Origin: Prevotellaceae bacterium
GTDB taxonomy: Bacteria; Bacteroidota; Bacteroidia; Bacteroidales; UBA932
Assembly: GCA_031273285.1 (NCBI GenBank)
Contig: JAISSE010000230.1
Location: 1 to 16,182 of the forward strand
Direction: 5' to 3'
DNA: 16,182 nt
This document shows positions 1 to 6,445 of this stretch, one piece after another. Position 1 is the first letter of the stretch, and each line of letters starts with the position of its first letter. The position numbers and the translations under genes were made by a program. The notes beneath the pieces were generated by a model that had not been told where the DNA came from, did no database searches, and was given only the letters and a program-made list of their open reading frames with translations.

Positions 1-33
1 TTCGACAAGCGCCGAAATTATTTGGAAAGATTA

Positions 34-65
34 TTTGTTGTTTTCGTGATTTTGTGATACTTTTG
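34..65 (+). promoter_or_regulatory. Bacteroidota-type promoter upstream of the ECF sigma gene
   Basis: TTTG at 34-37 and TACTTTTG at 58-65 are separated by 20 bases. This matches the known Bacteroidota housekeeping promoter pattern (TTTG, 19-21 bases, TAnnTTTG). Transcription would begin near 72, leaving a leader of about 35 bases before the start codon at 107. A housekeeping-type promoter here would give basal transcription of the sigma factor. I see no second element that looks like an ECF autoregulated promoter, although its consensus is unknown. Confidence 0.65.
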
Positions 66-106
66 TACGCAAATTAAATTGCTACGAAATTTGGGTCGGA
101 TACTAA

Positions 107-664
107 ATGCTTAAAGATAATAATTATACCGATAAGGAGTTAATCGCGATGTTCCGTAATCCGGCACAGAAGAACTATGCATTCAATCTGATTACGCGAA
201 AATATCAGGAAAGGGTATACTGGCATATCAGAAAAATAGTAATTTCGCATGACGATACCGACGATTTGGTGCAGAATACTTTCCTGAAAGCGTGGGAAGG
301 ACTGGAATCGTTCAGAGAAGAGTCACAGCTGTTTACCTGGCTCTATCGTGTGGCGACAAATGAAGCGCTGACGTTTTTGAGGCGCAAGAGAACAAAATTT
401 TTATTACCTTTGTCGGACGTAGAAAATCATTTGAGCAATACGCTTGAGAGCGATGCTTATTTTAGCGGAGACGAGATGCAGTTGAAGCTGCAAAAGGCGC
501 TCCTGCGTTTGCCCGAAAAACAAAGACTGGTTTTTAACATGAAATATTTTGAAGAAATGAAATACGAAGAAATATCCTCTGTTCTGGGAACATCGGTCGG
601 AGCTTTGAAAGCCTCGTACCACCATGCAGTGGAAAAAATTGAAAAATTTTTAAAGGAAGATTAA
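107..664 (+). CDS. ECF-type RNA polymerase sigma factor
   Basis: A 185-residue sigma-70-family factor of the ECF class, expected to direct RNA polymerase to a small stress regulon. Region 2 spans about residues 24-95 and includes the DDLVQNTFLKAW core-binding segment and the FTWLYRVATNEALTFLRR promoter-melting/-10 segment. Region 4 spans about 126-181 and contains the LPEKQRLVFNMKYFEEMKYEEI helix-turn-helix entry and the GTSVGALKASYHHA recognition helix. Regions 1 and 3 are absent, as expected for ECF factors, and the length is typical. It is followed 48 bases later by a small membrane protein and then a secreted protein, the usual order sigma / anti-sigma / sensor in Bacteroidota. The family is clear; the inducing signal and target promoters cannot be read from the sequence. 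Confidence 0.93.
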   Translation: MLKDNNYTDKELIAMFRNPAQKNYAFNLITRKYQERVYWHIRKIVISHDDTDDLVQNTFLKAWEGLESFREESQLFTWLYRVATNEALTFLRRKRTKFLLPLSDVENHLSNTLESDAYFSGDEMQLKLQKALLRLPEKQRLVFNMKYFEEMKYEEISSVLGTSVGALKASYHHAVEKIEKFLKED

Positions 665-676
665 ACCTTTAACATA

Positions 677-684
677 TATATTTG
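677..684 (+). promoter_or_regulatory. possible internal -7 element between sigma and anti-sigma genes
   Basis: TATATTTG fits the TAnnTTTG -7 element exactly and lies in the 48-base gap between the sigma gene and the small membrane-protein gene at 713. No TTG/TTTG is found 19-21 bases upstream, so the -33 half is missing. The match may be chance in AT-rich DNA. If real, it would let the membrane protein and sensor be made independently of the sigma factor. Confidence 0.3.
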
Positions 685-712
685 TCTAAACACTTGCAAA
701 AATGGTAGAACG

Positions 713-1081
713 ATGTTAGATAACGAATTGAAAAAGAATCCTTTTGCTGTTCCCGACAATTACTTTGACGGTTTGCCGTCGAAGATTCAGGAAAAGCGTA
801 CAGCGGCAAAAAAGAGGCCGGAGTTCGGGTTTATACCCAGATTGGCATGGGCGGGAGGAATCATGGTATTAGCGCTCGCATTGTTTATGTCGTATTTTGG
901 CAACATTTCTCTTTTTAAACAACAAGCGCCTGATGTTCAAACAGTAAGTGCAGAACAGGAGGATGTGGCGTCGGGGTCGGCTTTTCGGAAGAACGCTCTG
1001 AAAATAAACCGTAACGCTATGGCTGATTATTTAGCCGTACAAAATGTCAGTCTGAATGACTATTTTGCTTCGAGGTATTAA
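713..1081 (+). CDS. small single-pass membrane protein, probable anti-sigma factor
   Basis: A 122-residue protein with a hydrophilic N-terminal segment of about 43 residues, one transmembrane helix at about 44-63 (rich in A, L, M, F) and a C-terminal tail of about 59 residues. The N-terminus carries NPFAVPDNYFDGLPSKI (residues 9-25). NPF-x-VP-x-x-YF is a motif I associate with small Bacteroidota proteins encoded directly downstream of ECF sigma genes. By position and architecture it probably holds the sigma factor at the membrane with its cytoplasmic N-terminus, the tail facing the periplasm. No zinc-binding anti-sigma (ZAS) motif with His and Cys residues is present, so it would be a non-ZAS type. 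The tail ends in a DYLAVQNVSLNDYFAS pattern of acidic, aromatic residues. An alternative ATG at 702 runs into a stop after five codons, which supports the start used. The function is inferred. Confidence 0.7.
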   Translation: MLDNELKKNPFAVPDNYFDGLPSKIQEKRTAAKKRPEFGFIPRLAWAGGIMVLALALFMSYFGNISLFKQQAPDVQTVSAEQEDVASGSAFRKNALKINRNAMADYLAVQNVSLNDYFASRY

Positions 1082-1103
1082 AAAATTATTTAATTGGTTT
1101 TTT

Positions 1104-1694
1104 ATGAGGAATTTAATAGGGTTAATGGCTCTTTTCAGTATTACCGTGAGTAATACTTATGCGCAGATCAAGGCGGAACAGATAGAATTGGATACGGTTT
1201 TTGATGAAGGATACATCTATTTCGAGTTGCGTAGCAAAACGATATCCCCCGATAACAATAATCGTGCTATCGGCAATTTCGACAACAATGCCATGATTAT
1301 CAACAGCATCGAGGCAGAGCGTAAAAGAGCGGAAGAAGAAAGGAAATTCATAGAATATATTGATTCAATGAGAGTGGTCTCATTTAACAAGGTATTGGAA
1401 CTCACCGATGCGCAGGCAGCTGTCTTTTGGCCTGTGTATAAGGATTATTCCGATAAAATCGAGAAAGTTCAAAATAAAAGGAGGGATGTCAGCACGAAAT
1501 TATGCGACCCCTTCAAAAAATACAGACGCAACGAATATGAGGCATTAGTCAATATGGATGTGAAATCGTATGAGGACGAAGCTCTTTTGAGAAAACAGTA
1601 TGCGGAAAAATTCAAAGACATTTTGGGCGAAAAATCTTATCTGCTCTACAGAGCTGAATATCTGTTCAGAAGATGGATTTACAGGAGTTATTAG
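1104..1694 (+). CDS. secreted LTxxQ/Spy-like coiled-coil protein, probable ECF stress sensor
   Basis: With the start at 1104 the protein is 196 residues and opens with a clean signal peptide: basic MRN, a hydrophobic stretch, and a TYA|Q cleavage site after residue 20. An upstream in-frame ATG at 1056 would overlap the previous gene and bury the signal behind 16 extra residues, so it is not preferred. Residues 21-70 have no recognisable family. From about 70 the protein is highly charged and helical (EAERKRAEEERKF). It then shows LELTDAQAAVFWPVYKDY at about 98-115, in which LTDAQ is an LTxxQ motif as in CpxP and Spy. Related Bacteroidota proteins with LTxxEAxxFWPVY are annotated as sensors of ECF sigma factors. 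It lies 22 bases after the putative anti-sigma gene. The expected role is a periplasmic chaperone-like sensor. One cysteine (near residue 134) lies in the mature protein. Confidence 0.7.
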   Translation: MRNLIGLMALFSITVSNTYAQIKAEQIELDTVFDEGYIYFELRSKTISPDNNNRAIGNFDNNAMIINSIEAERKRAEEERKFIEYIDSMRVVSFNKVLELTDAQAAVFWPVYKDYSDKIEKVQNKRRDVSTKLCDPFKKYRRNEYEALVNMDVKSYEDEALLRKQYAEKFKDILGEKSYLLYRAEYLFRRWIYRSY

Positions 1695-1785
1695 TCCCGA
1701 ATGTTTGAACTTTGTTATTTATTTAAAAGTTATATTGAAGTAGATTAAAAAATAAAAAAGTATAAAGTAATAAAAAAGGTTGATT

Positions 1786-3312
1786 ATGAAAAATAGTAAC
1801 ATTTTAAAAACGATTATTTTATTAGTATTTGCAAGTCTGTGCGGAGGCTTGATAGGAGCACTGGTAATTTCCAAACAGCAACAAAAAGAACCGGAAAAAA
1901 CTCCGGCAAACGAACTGGTTCATACGCGGCAAATGCCTGTTACTGCCGTCGCCTTCTCCTCTGCCGGCGAACCCGTGAATTTTTCGGATGCGGCGGAACA
2001 CGCTGTCTCCGCGGTGGTGCACGTTAAGGTAACGGGAGAAACTCAGCGAAGATATTCCGGCAGTAACGATCTCTTTGATTTCTTTTTCGGCAACCCCGGA
2101 AGGCAGGAGTATCAGGACTATACGCCAACAAGCTCCGGATCCGGAGTGATTATATCGGAGGACGGTTATATCGTAACAAACAATCATGTGGTCGATCAAG
2201 CCCATGACATCACGGTGGTTTTCAACGATAAAACAACTGCCGTCGCCAAAGTTATCGGCAAAGACCCGACTACGGACGTCGCCCTGCTGAAGGTCGAAAC
2301 CGACACAAAATTGCCTACTCTGGGATTTGCCGACTCCGACAATTTGCGGCTTGGCGAATGGGTGCTGGCAATCGGTAATCCGTTTAATCTCACATCGACT
2401 GTTACAGCCGGTATCGTCAGCGCAAAAGCAAGAACGCTGGGTGTTACGCCGAACGATTTTGGAATAGAAGCGTTTATACAAACTGATGCCGTCGTTAATC
2501 CCGGTAACAGCGGTGGAGCCTTGATAAATCTGAAGGGCGAACTTGTCGGGATAAATACCCTTATTGTCTCCCGTACAGGAATATACGAAGGCTATTCGTT
2601 TGCAGTGCCTGCAAACATTACGAAAAAAGTGGTTAAAGACCTCATCGAATACGGCGTTGTTCAGCGGGCGCTTTTAGGTATCCGATATATTGATTTGAAC
2701 GATCCTGACTTTGACGATGATACATATCTTGAAAAATATGCGGAAGAAGAAAAACTTGATGTGGAGAAATTAAAAGCGCTGAAAAAATATAAAGGTGTAT
2801 ATGTTGCGGAAGTGGTTGAAAACAGCGCCGCCAAAGAGGCAGGAATAGAAAAAGGAGATATTATTGTACGAATAGGAAATAAAGATGTTACAGCCAAAAG
2901 TATTGTTGTTGAGGAAGTTGGCAAATTAAGACCGGGCGACAAAATCGAAATTTCATTGATTCGCAACGAAAAAACGAAACAAATTACCGCCACTTTGCGT
3001 AATAAGGCAGGCAATACAGATGTGGTGTCCGAAGACAAACTGGAATTGTTGGGCGCCAAATTTGAAACGGTTGGTAAGGAACTTGCCGGCAGATTAAGAA
3101 TTAAAGGAGGCGTCCGAATTACGGAACTTGGTAACGGTAAGCTAAAGAATCATGTGAGACAAGGATTTATAATAACGAAAGTCAATCAGAAATCAGTAGC
3201 CTCCGTAGAAGAATTGGCAAGTATTATCAACGAGTTGAAAAGAGGAGAAGGAGTGTTTATTGAGGGAATTTATCCCAACGGCAGACGGGATTACGTCGCA
3301 TTTGAATTGTAA
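1786..3312 (+). CDS. htrA: HtrA/DegQ-family periplasmic serine protease with two PDZ domains
   Basis: A 508-residue Do-family protease/chaperone that degrades or refolds damaged envelope proteins. A hydrophobic segment at about 7-28 is a signal peptide or signal anchor. The trypsin-like domain carries the catalytic triad: His134 in TNNHVV, Asp164 in TTDVALL and Ser242 in NPGNSGGAL. PDZ1 covers about 290-405 and PDZ2 about 418-505. PDZ1 contains a charged stretch (about 302-336, DPDFDDDTYLEKYAEEEK and following) roughly 18 residues longer than the matching segment of E. coli DegQ. A TTG at 1780 also opens the frame, but the ATG at 1786 is the better start because the protein then begins MKNSNILK ahead of the hydrophobic stretch. 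The gene begins 91 bases after the sensor gene. No good promoter stands in that gap (GAACTTTG at 1707-1714 is one base off a -7 element), so it may belong to the ECF operon. Confidence 0.95.
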   Translation: MKNSNILKTIILLVFASLCGGLIGALVISKQQQKEPEKTPANELVHTRQMPVTAVAFSSAGEPVNFSDAAEHAVSAVVHVKVTGETQRRYSGSNDLFDFFFGNPGRQEYQDYTPTSSGSGVIISEDGYIVTNNHVVDQAHDITVVFNDKTTAVAKVIGKDPTTDVALLKVETDTKLPTLGFADSDNLRLGEWVLAIGNPFNLTSTVTAGIVSAKARTLGVTPNDFGIEAFIQTDAVVNPGNSGGALINLKGELVGINTLIVSRTGIYEGYSFAVPANITKKVVKDLIEYGVVQRALLGIRYIDLNDPDFDDDTYLEKYAEEEKLDVEKLKALKKYKGVYVAEVVENSAAKEAGIEKGDIIVRIGNKDVTAKSIVVEEVGKLRPGDKIEISLIRNEKTKQITATLRNKAGNTDVVSEDKLELLGAKFETVGKELAGRLRIKGGVRITELGNGKLKNHVRQGFIITKVNQKSVASVEELASIINELKRGEGVFIEGIYPNGRRDYVAFEL

Positions 3313-3349
3313 CCGCCGGGTTAAAGGAGCACTCTTCCGATATATATCT

Positions 3350-3389
3350 GAAAGCCGAAGTTCAATTATAAAAATTGGATTCGGCTTTC
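3350..3389 (+). terminator. hairpin after htrA, likely terminator
   Basis: GAAAGCCGAA at 3350-3359 pairs perfectly with TTCGGCTTTC at 3380-3389. An inner CAATT/AATTG stem closes a small ATAAA loop, with a short bulge between the two stems. It sits 37 bases after the htrA stop and 38 before rpoD. The uridine tract is weak: the stem's own 3' side supplies CTTTC and is followed by GTGTAAAAAAATTTTA. It probably separates the htrA transcript from rpoD. Confidence 0.6.
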
Positions 3390-3427
3390 GTGTAAAAAAA
3401 TTTTATAAAATTAGAGATTAGAATATA

Positions 3428-4288
3428 ATGAGACAACTTAAAATTACAAAATCAATCACCAACAGGGAAAGTGCTTCCCTTGACAAGTATTTGCAGGAGA
3501 TTGGTCGTGAAGAATTAATCTCTGTAGAAGAAGAAGTAGAGCTGGCACAGCGCATTAAAAAGGGCGACCAGGAAGCATTGGAAAAACTTACGCGAGCGAA
3601 TTTGCGTTTCGTGGTTTCCGTTGCAAAACAGTACCAAAATCAGGGACTGAGCCTGCCCGATTTAATCAACGAAGGCAATCTCGGATTGATTAAAGCTGCC
3701 GAAAAATTTGACGAAACACGCGGTTTCAAATTCATCTCCTATGCCGTCTGGTGGATTCGCCAGTCTATCCTGCAAGCCCTGGCGGAGCAGTCGCGGATTG
3801 TGCGTTTACCGCTCAATCAGGTAGGCTCGCTGAACAAAATCAATAAGGCTCTTGCCAAATTCGAACAGGAGAACGAGCGAACCCCTTCGTCGGAAGAACT
3901 TTCGACGATTCTGGAAATTCCGAAAGAAAAAGTTTCCGACACGTTAAGGGTTTCAGGCAGACATGTTTCGGTGGACGCGCCTTTTGTCGACGGCGAAGAC
4001 AACAGCCTGCTCGATGTGCTTGTCAACAACGATTCGCCAAATGCCGACAGAGGACTGTTAAACGAATCTCTTGCAAAAGAAATAGACAGGGCATTGTCCA
4101 CGCTCACCGAACGCGAACGGGATATTGTCAGATATTTTTTCGGTATAGGAACACAGGAAATGACTCTCGAAGAAATCGGCGAACAGTTCGGATTGACGAG
4201 GGAAAGAGTGCGGCAAATCAAGGAAAAAGCTATCAGGCGATTGAGGCACAGTTCGAGAAGCAAATTGTTGAAAGCGTATTTAGGATAA
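3428..4288 (+). CDS. rpoD: primary RNA polymerase sigma factor (RpoD/SigA), Bacteroidota short form
   Basis: A 286-residue housekeeping sigma factor. It has region 1.2 (about 16-48), region 2 (about 53-122, including [24 protein letters not shown] and the promoter-melting/-10 reading segment [14 protein letters not shown]), region 3 (about 132-207) and region 4 (about 220-273, with the helix-turn-helix [23 protein letters not shown]). Region 1.1 and the long non-conserved insert of proteobacterial RpoD are missing, which is normal for the Bacteroidota primary sigma factor that reads TTTG/TAnnTTTG promoters like those seen in this window. It starts 115 bases after htrA, and no matching promoter is visible in that gap. 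Identity is secure; its status as the primary rather than an alternative group 2 factor follows from its close match to the phylum's single major sigma. Confidence 0.96.
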   Translation: MRQLKITKSITNRESASLDKYLQEIGREELISVEEEVELAQRIKKGDQEALEKLTRANLRFVVSVAKQYQNQGLSLPDLINEGNLGLIKAAEKFDETRGFKFISYAVWWIRQSILQALAEQSRIVRLPLNQVGSLNKINKALAKFEQENERTPSSEELSTILEIPKEKVSDTLRVSGRHVSVDAPFVDGEDNSLLDVLVNNDSPNADRGLLNESLAKEIDRALSTLTERERDIVRYFFGIGTQEMTLEEIGEQFGLTRERVRQIKEKAIRRLRHSSRSKLLKAYLG

Positions 4289-4337
4289 ATTGATTCCGTA
4301 TAAAACACCGGGAATTTTCGATTTAAATTTTTAGCTG

Positions 4338-4946
4338 ATGGTCATAAAAAAAGCGGAATTTATTAAAAGCAGTCCCGATTATACTCAATGTCCGCAAGTT
4401 GTCCTGCCGGAATATGCGTTTATCGGGCGGTCGAATGTCGGGAAATCGTCTTTAATAAACATGCTCACCAACAGGAACAAGTTGGCGCAGGTGTCTTCTA
4501 CCCCCGGTAAAACAGTGATGATAAATCACTTTCTGATAAATGACGAATGGTATTTGGTCGATTTGCCGGGTTACGGATATGTAAAGGCAAACAAAGACAA
4601 AAGGATTGAATTTCAGTCCATTATTGAGGATTATATTCTCAAAAGAGAGCAGATGACCCTGCTGTTTGTGCTTATCGACGGACGACGCGAACCCCAGAAG
4701 ATAGATATTGATTTCATCAATAATTTGGGGGAAAATCAAACGCCTTTTGCATTGATTTTCACGAAAGCGGATAAGCTCTCCAAAAGTGCGCTGAACCGCA
4801 ATATGGAAAGTTTCAAAAATAAACTTTCCGAAATGTGGGAAGAATTTCCTCCGATTTTCGTTGAATCGGCGGAAACAAGGCTCGGACAGCGGGAAATATT
4901 AGACTTCATCGACGGAATTAACAGCAAAGAACCAAGTCCGTTATAG
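4338..4946 (+). CDS. engB: ribosome biogenesis GTP-binding protein EngB/YsxC (YihA)
   Basis: A 202-residue TrmE-Era-EngA-like GTPase needed for assembly of the 50S ribosomal subunit and, in model bacteria, for normal cell division. All G motifs are visible: G1 GRSNVGKS (30-37), the G2 threonine in SSTPGKT (53-59), G3 DLPGYG (75-80), G4 TKAD (142-145) and G5 SAE (177-179). The length and the YGYVKANKDKR switch II region are typical. It begins 49 bases after rpoD on the same strand and is probably read through from it. TAAATTTT at 4324-4331 resembles a -7 element but would place the transcript start on the start codon, so I do not call it. Confidence 0.96.
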   Translation: MVIKKAEFIKSSPDYTQCPQVVLPEYAFIGRSNVGKSSLINMLTNRNKLAQVSSTPGKTVMINHFLINDEWYLVDLPGYGYVKANKDKRIEFQSIIEDYILKREQMTLLFVLIDGRREPQKIDIDFINNLGENQTPFALIFTKADKLSKSALNRNMESFKNKLSEMWEEFPPIFVESAETRLGQREILDFIDGINSKEPSPL

Positions 4947-4964
4947 CGTCGCCGCCATTCGGAT

Positions 4965-4995
4965 TTTGGCATAAAGGAAAATATATGTACATTTG
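4965..4995 (+). promoter_or_regulatory. Bacteroidota-type promoter for the tsaC-gpmA pair
   Basis: TTTG at 4965-4968, a 19-base spacer and TACATTTG at 4988-4995 give a full consensus match in the 104-base gap between engB and tsaC. Transcription should start near 5002, about 49 bases before the tsaC start codon. This is the best promoter match in the window. Confidence 0.7.
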
Positions 4996-5050
4996 CAGAT
5001 TGTTTAGGGAAAAAATTCGGTCTTTAAACAGGCAGGCTAAATAATATAGT

Positions 5051-5614
5051 ATGAGAGAAGATATAAACAAGACGGTGGAAATCCTGAAGCAGGGAGGCAT
5101 AATATTATATCCCACAGATACTGTGTGGGGTTTGGGCTGTGATGCAACAAACGACACTGCCGTAAAAAAACTGTACAATCTGAAAAAGAAGGCGGAAGGC
5201 GAACCCGCGCTTATATTGGTCTCCGATACAAATATGATTTACAGATATGTACAAACCGTTCCGGACATTGCCGTCCAACTGACGGAAATATCCGATAAGC
5301 CTCTTACCGTTGTTTTTCCGAATGCCTGCGGCGTATCTCCGCTGATAACGGAATCCGACGGCAGCATAGGAATCCGCCTGGTAAATCACGAATATTGCAC
5401 GGGCTTGATTAAGGCGTTGAAACGTCCTTTGGTATCAACGTCCGCAAATATTTCGGGGATGCCGACGCCAAAATCTTTCAGCGAAATATCGAAAACCATT
5501 ATCGAAGGAGTTGATTATGTTGTTGATGTAAAGTATGCGGGTAAAATGACCGGCAAACCTTCGTCGATGATAAAAATAGGATTGTCGGGCGAAGTAAAAA
5601 TAATCAGAGAATAA
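5051..5614 (+). CDS. tsaC: threonylcarbamoyl-AMP synthase (TsaC/YrdC/Sua5 family)
   Basis: A 187-residue YrdC-domain enzyme. It makes threonylcarbamoyl-AMP from threonine, bicarbonate and ATP, the first step of t6A modification at position 37 of ANN-reading tRNAs. Visible hallmarks are YPTDTVWGLGCDA (20-32), the LKKK basic patch (44-47), KPLTVVFP (83-90), GIRLV (107-111), STSANISG (129-136) and GKPSSMIKI (168-176). The protein stops after the YrdC domain, so it is the short TsaC-like form without the C-terminal Sua5 domain. It starts 104 bases after engB behind its own promoter, and gpmA follows 31 bases later. No other t6A gene is in the window. Confidence 0.93.
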   Translation: MREDINKTVEILKQGGIILYPTDTVWGLGCDATNDTAVKKLYNLKKKAEGEPALILVSDTNMIYRYVQTVPDIAVQLTEISDKPLTVVFPNACGVSPLITESDGSIGIRLVNHEYCTGLIKALKRPLVSTSANISGMPTPKSFSEISKTIIEGVDYVVDVKYAGKMTGKPSSMIKIGLSGEVKIIRE

Positions 5615-5645
5615 AATAATGTTATCATAGTAAACAGATTAAATA

Positions 5646-6389
5646 ATGAAAAAAGTTGTATTACTCCGTCATGGAGAGAGTGTTTGGAATAACGAGAACA
5701 GGTTTACCGGCTGGACGGACGTCGATTTGTCGCCTAAAGGCGTCGAAGAAGCGATTTTGGCAGGTAACACGCTGAAAGAAAACGGTTTTTGTTTCCAAAA
5801 AGCCTATACCTCCTATCTGAAAAGAGCTGTCAAAACACTGAACGGGGTCTTGGATGTTATGAACCTGGACTGGATTCCCGTTGAAAAATCGTGGAGACTG
5901 AACGAAAAGCATTACGGAATGCTGCAAGGTCTCAACAAAGCGGAAACCGCCGCCAAATATGGTGAGGAACAGGTTCTTGTATGGCGCAGAAGCTACGATA
6001 TTGCTCCGACTCCTCTTGCGTCCGACGACAGCCGTAGTCCGCGTTTCGATATTCGATATAACGAATTGAAAAACAGCGAGATTCCATTAACCGAATCGTT
6101 GAAAGAAACAGTCGAAAGAGCTGTGCCCTACTGGGAAAAGGTGATTGTGCCGTCGCTGAAACAGTATGACCAGGTGATAATTGCCGCTCACGGTAACAGT
6201 TTGAGAGCGATTATAAAGTTTCTGAAAAACATATCCGATCCGGAGATTGTGAGTCTGAATCTTCCTACGGCAGTTCCTTATGTCTTTGAATTTGACGACA
6301 ATATATCTCTGTTGAAGGATTATTTTTTGGGAGATCCGGAAGAAATCAGGAAAAAAATGGCTGCGGTTGCAAACCAGGGTAAAAAATAG
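5646..6389 (+). CDS. gpmA: 2,3-bisphosphoglycerate-dependent phosphoglycerate mutase
   Basis: A 247-residue cofactor-dependent mutase of the histidine phosphatase superfamily. It interconverts 3- and 2-phosphoglycerate in glycolysis and gluconeogenesis in the cytoplasm. The phosphoacceptor is His9 in LLRHGES. The second catalytic histidine is His182 in [10 protein letters not shown], Glu87 is in the [14 protein letters not shown] loop, and the arginines of WRRSYD (113-118) and LKRAVKT contact substrate. The full C-terminal tail that closes over the active site in dPGMs is present. Length matches E. coli GpmA closely. It is probably cotranscribed with tsaC; the pairing has no obvious functional link. 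Confidence 0.97.
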   Translation: MKKVVLLRHGESVWNNENRFTGWTDVDLSPKGVEEAILAGNTLKENGFCFQKAYTSYLKRAVKTLNGVLDVMNLDWIPVEKSWRLNEKHYGMLQGLNKAETAAKYGEEQVLVWRRSYDIAPTPLASDDSRSPRFDIRYNELKNSEIPLTESLKETVERAVPYWEKVIVPSLKQYDQVIIAAHGNSLRAIIKFLKNISDPEIVSLNLPTAVPYVFEFDDNISLLKDYFLGDPEEIRKKMAAVANQGKK

Positions 6390-6410
6390 AATATTTCGGA
6401 ATAAAATATT
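6390..6410 (+). terminator. weak AT-only hairpin after gpmA
   Basis: AATATTT (6390-6396) pairs with AAATATT (6404-6410) around a 7-base loop and is followed by a T-rich stretch. The stem has no GC pair, so its stability is low. It overlaps the region where a parC promoter would lie. It could be a weak terminator or a chance palindrome. Confidence 0.25.
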
Positions 6411-6416
6411 TTATAT

Positions 6417-6424
6417 TAATTTTG
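6417..6424 (+). promoter_or_regulatory. -7 promoter element upstream of parC
   Basis: TAATTTTG matches TAnnTTTG, and transcription would begin near 6431, about 15 bases before the parC start codon. The -33 side is poor: TTTC at 6394-6397, 19 bases upstream, is the nearest thing. This half-match is plausible because gpmA and parC are functionally unrelated. Confidence 0.45.
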
Positions 6425-6445
6425 CGGACAGATTAAACAGTGTAA

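Noticed and set aside
1056..1103. Extended start of the LTxxQ protein at 1056
   Set aside because: It would overlap the anti-sigma gene by 26 bases and hide the signal peptide. Starting at 1104 gives a textbook signal sequence with a TYA cleavage site.
1707..1714. GAACTTTG as an htrA promoter
   Set aside because: One base off the -7 element and no -33 element at the right distance; too weak to list.
1780..1785. TTG start for htrA
   Set aside because: Two codons later there is an ATG giving MKNSNILK before the hydrophobic segment; TTG starts are rare and add nothing.
1822..2481. 219-codon open frame antisense to htrA
   Set aside because: Covers the protease domain including the catalytic His and Asp codons; cysteine- and arginine-rich shadow translation.
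4736..5178. Two overlapping minus-strand frames around the engB-tsaC gap (4736-4972 and 4918-5178)
   Set aside because: They reach into the only intergenic space there, but that space carries a good plus-strand promoter. The predicted peptides show no motif and mostly lie opposite engB and tsaC.
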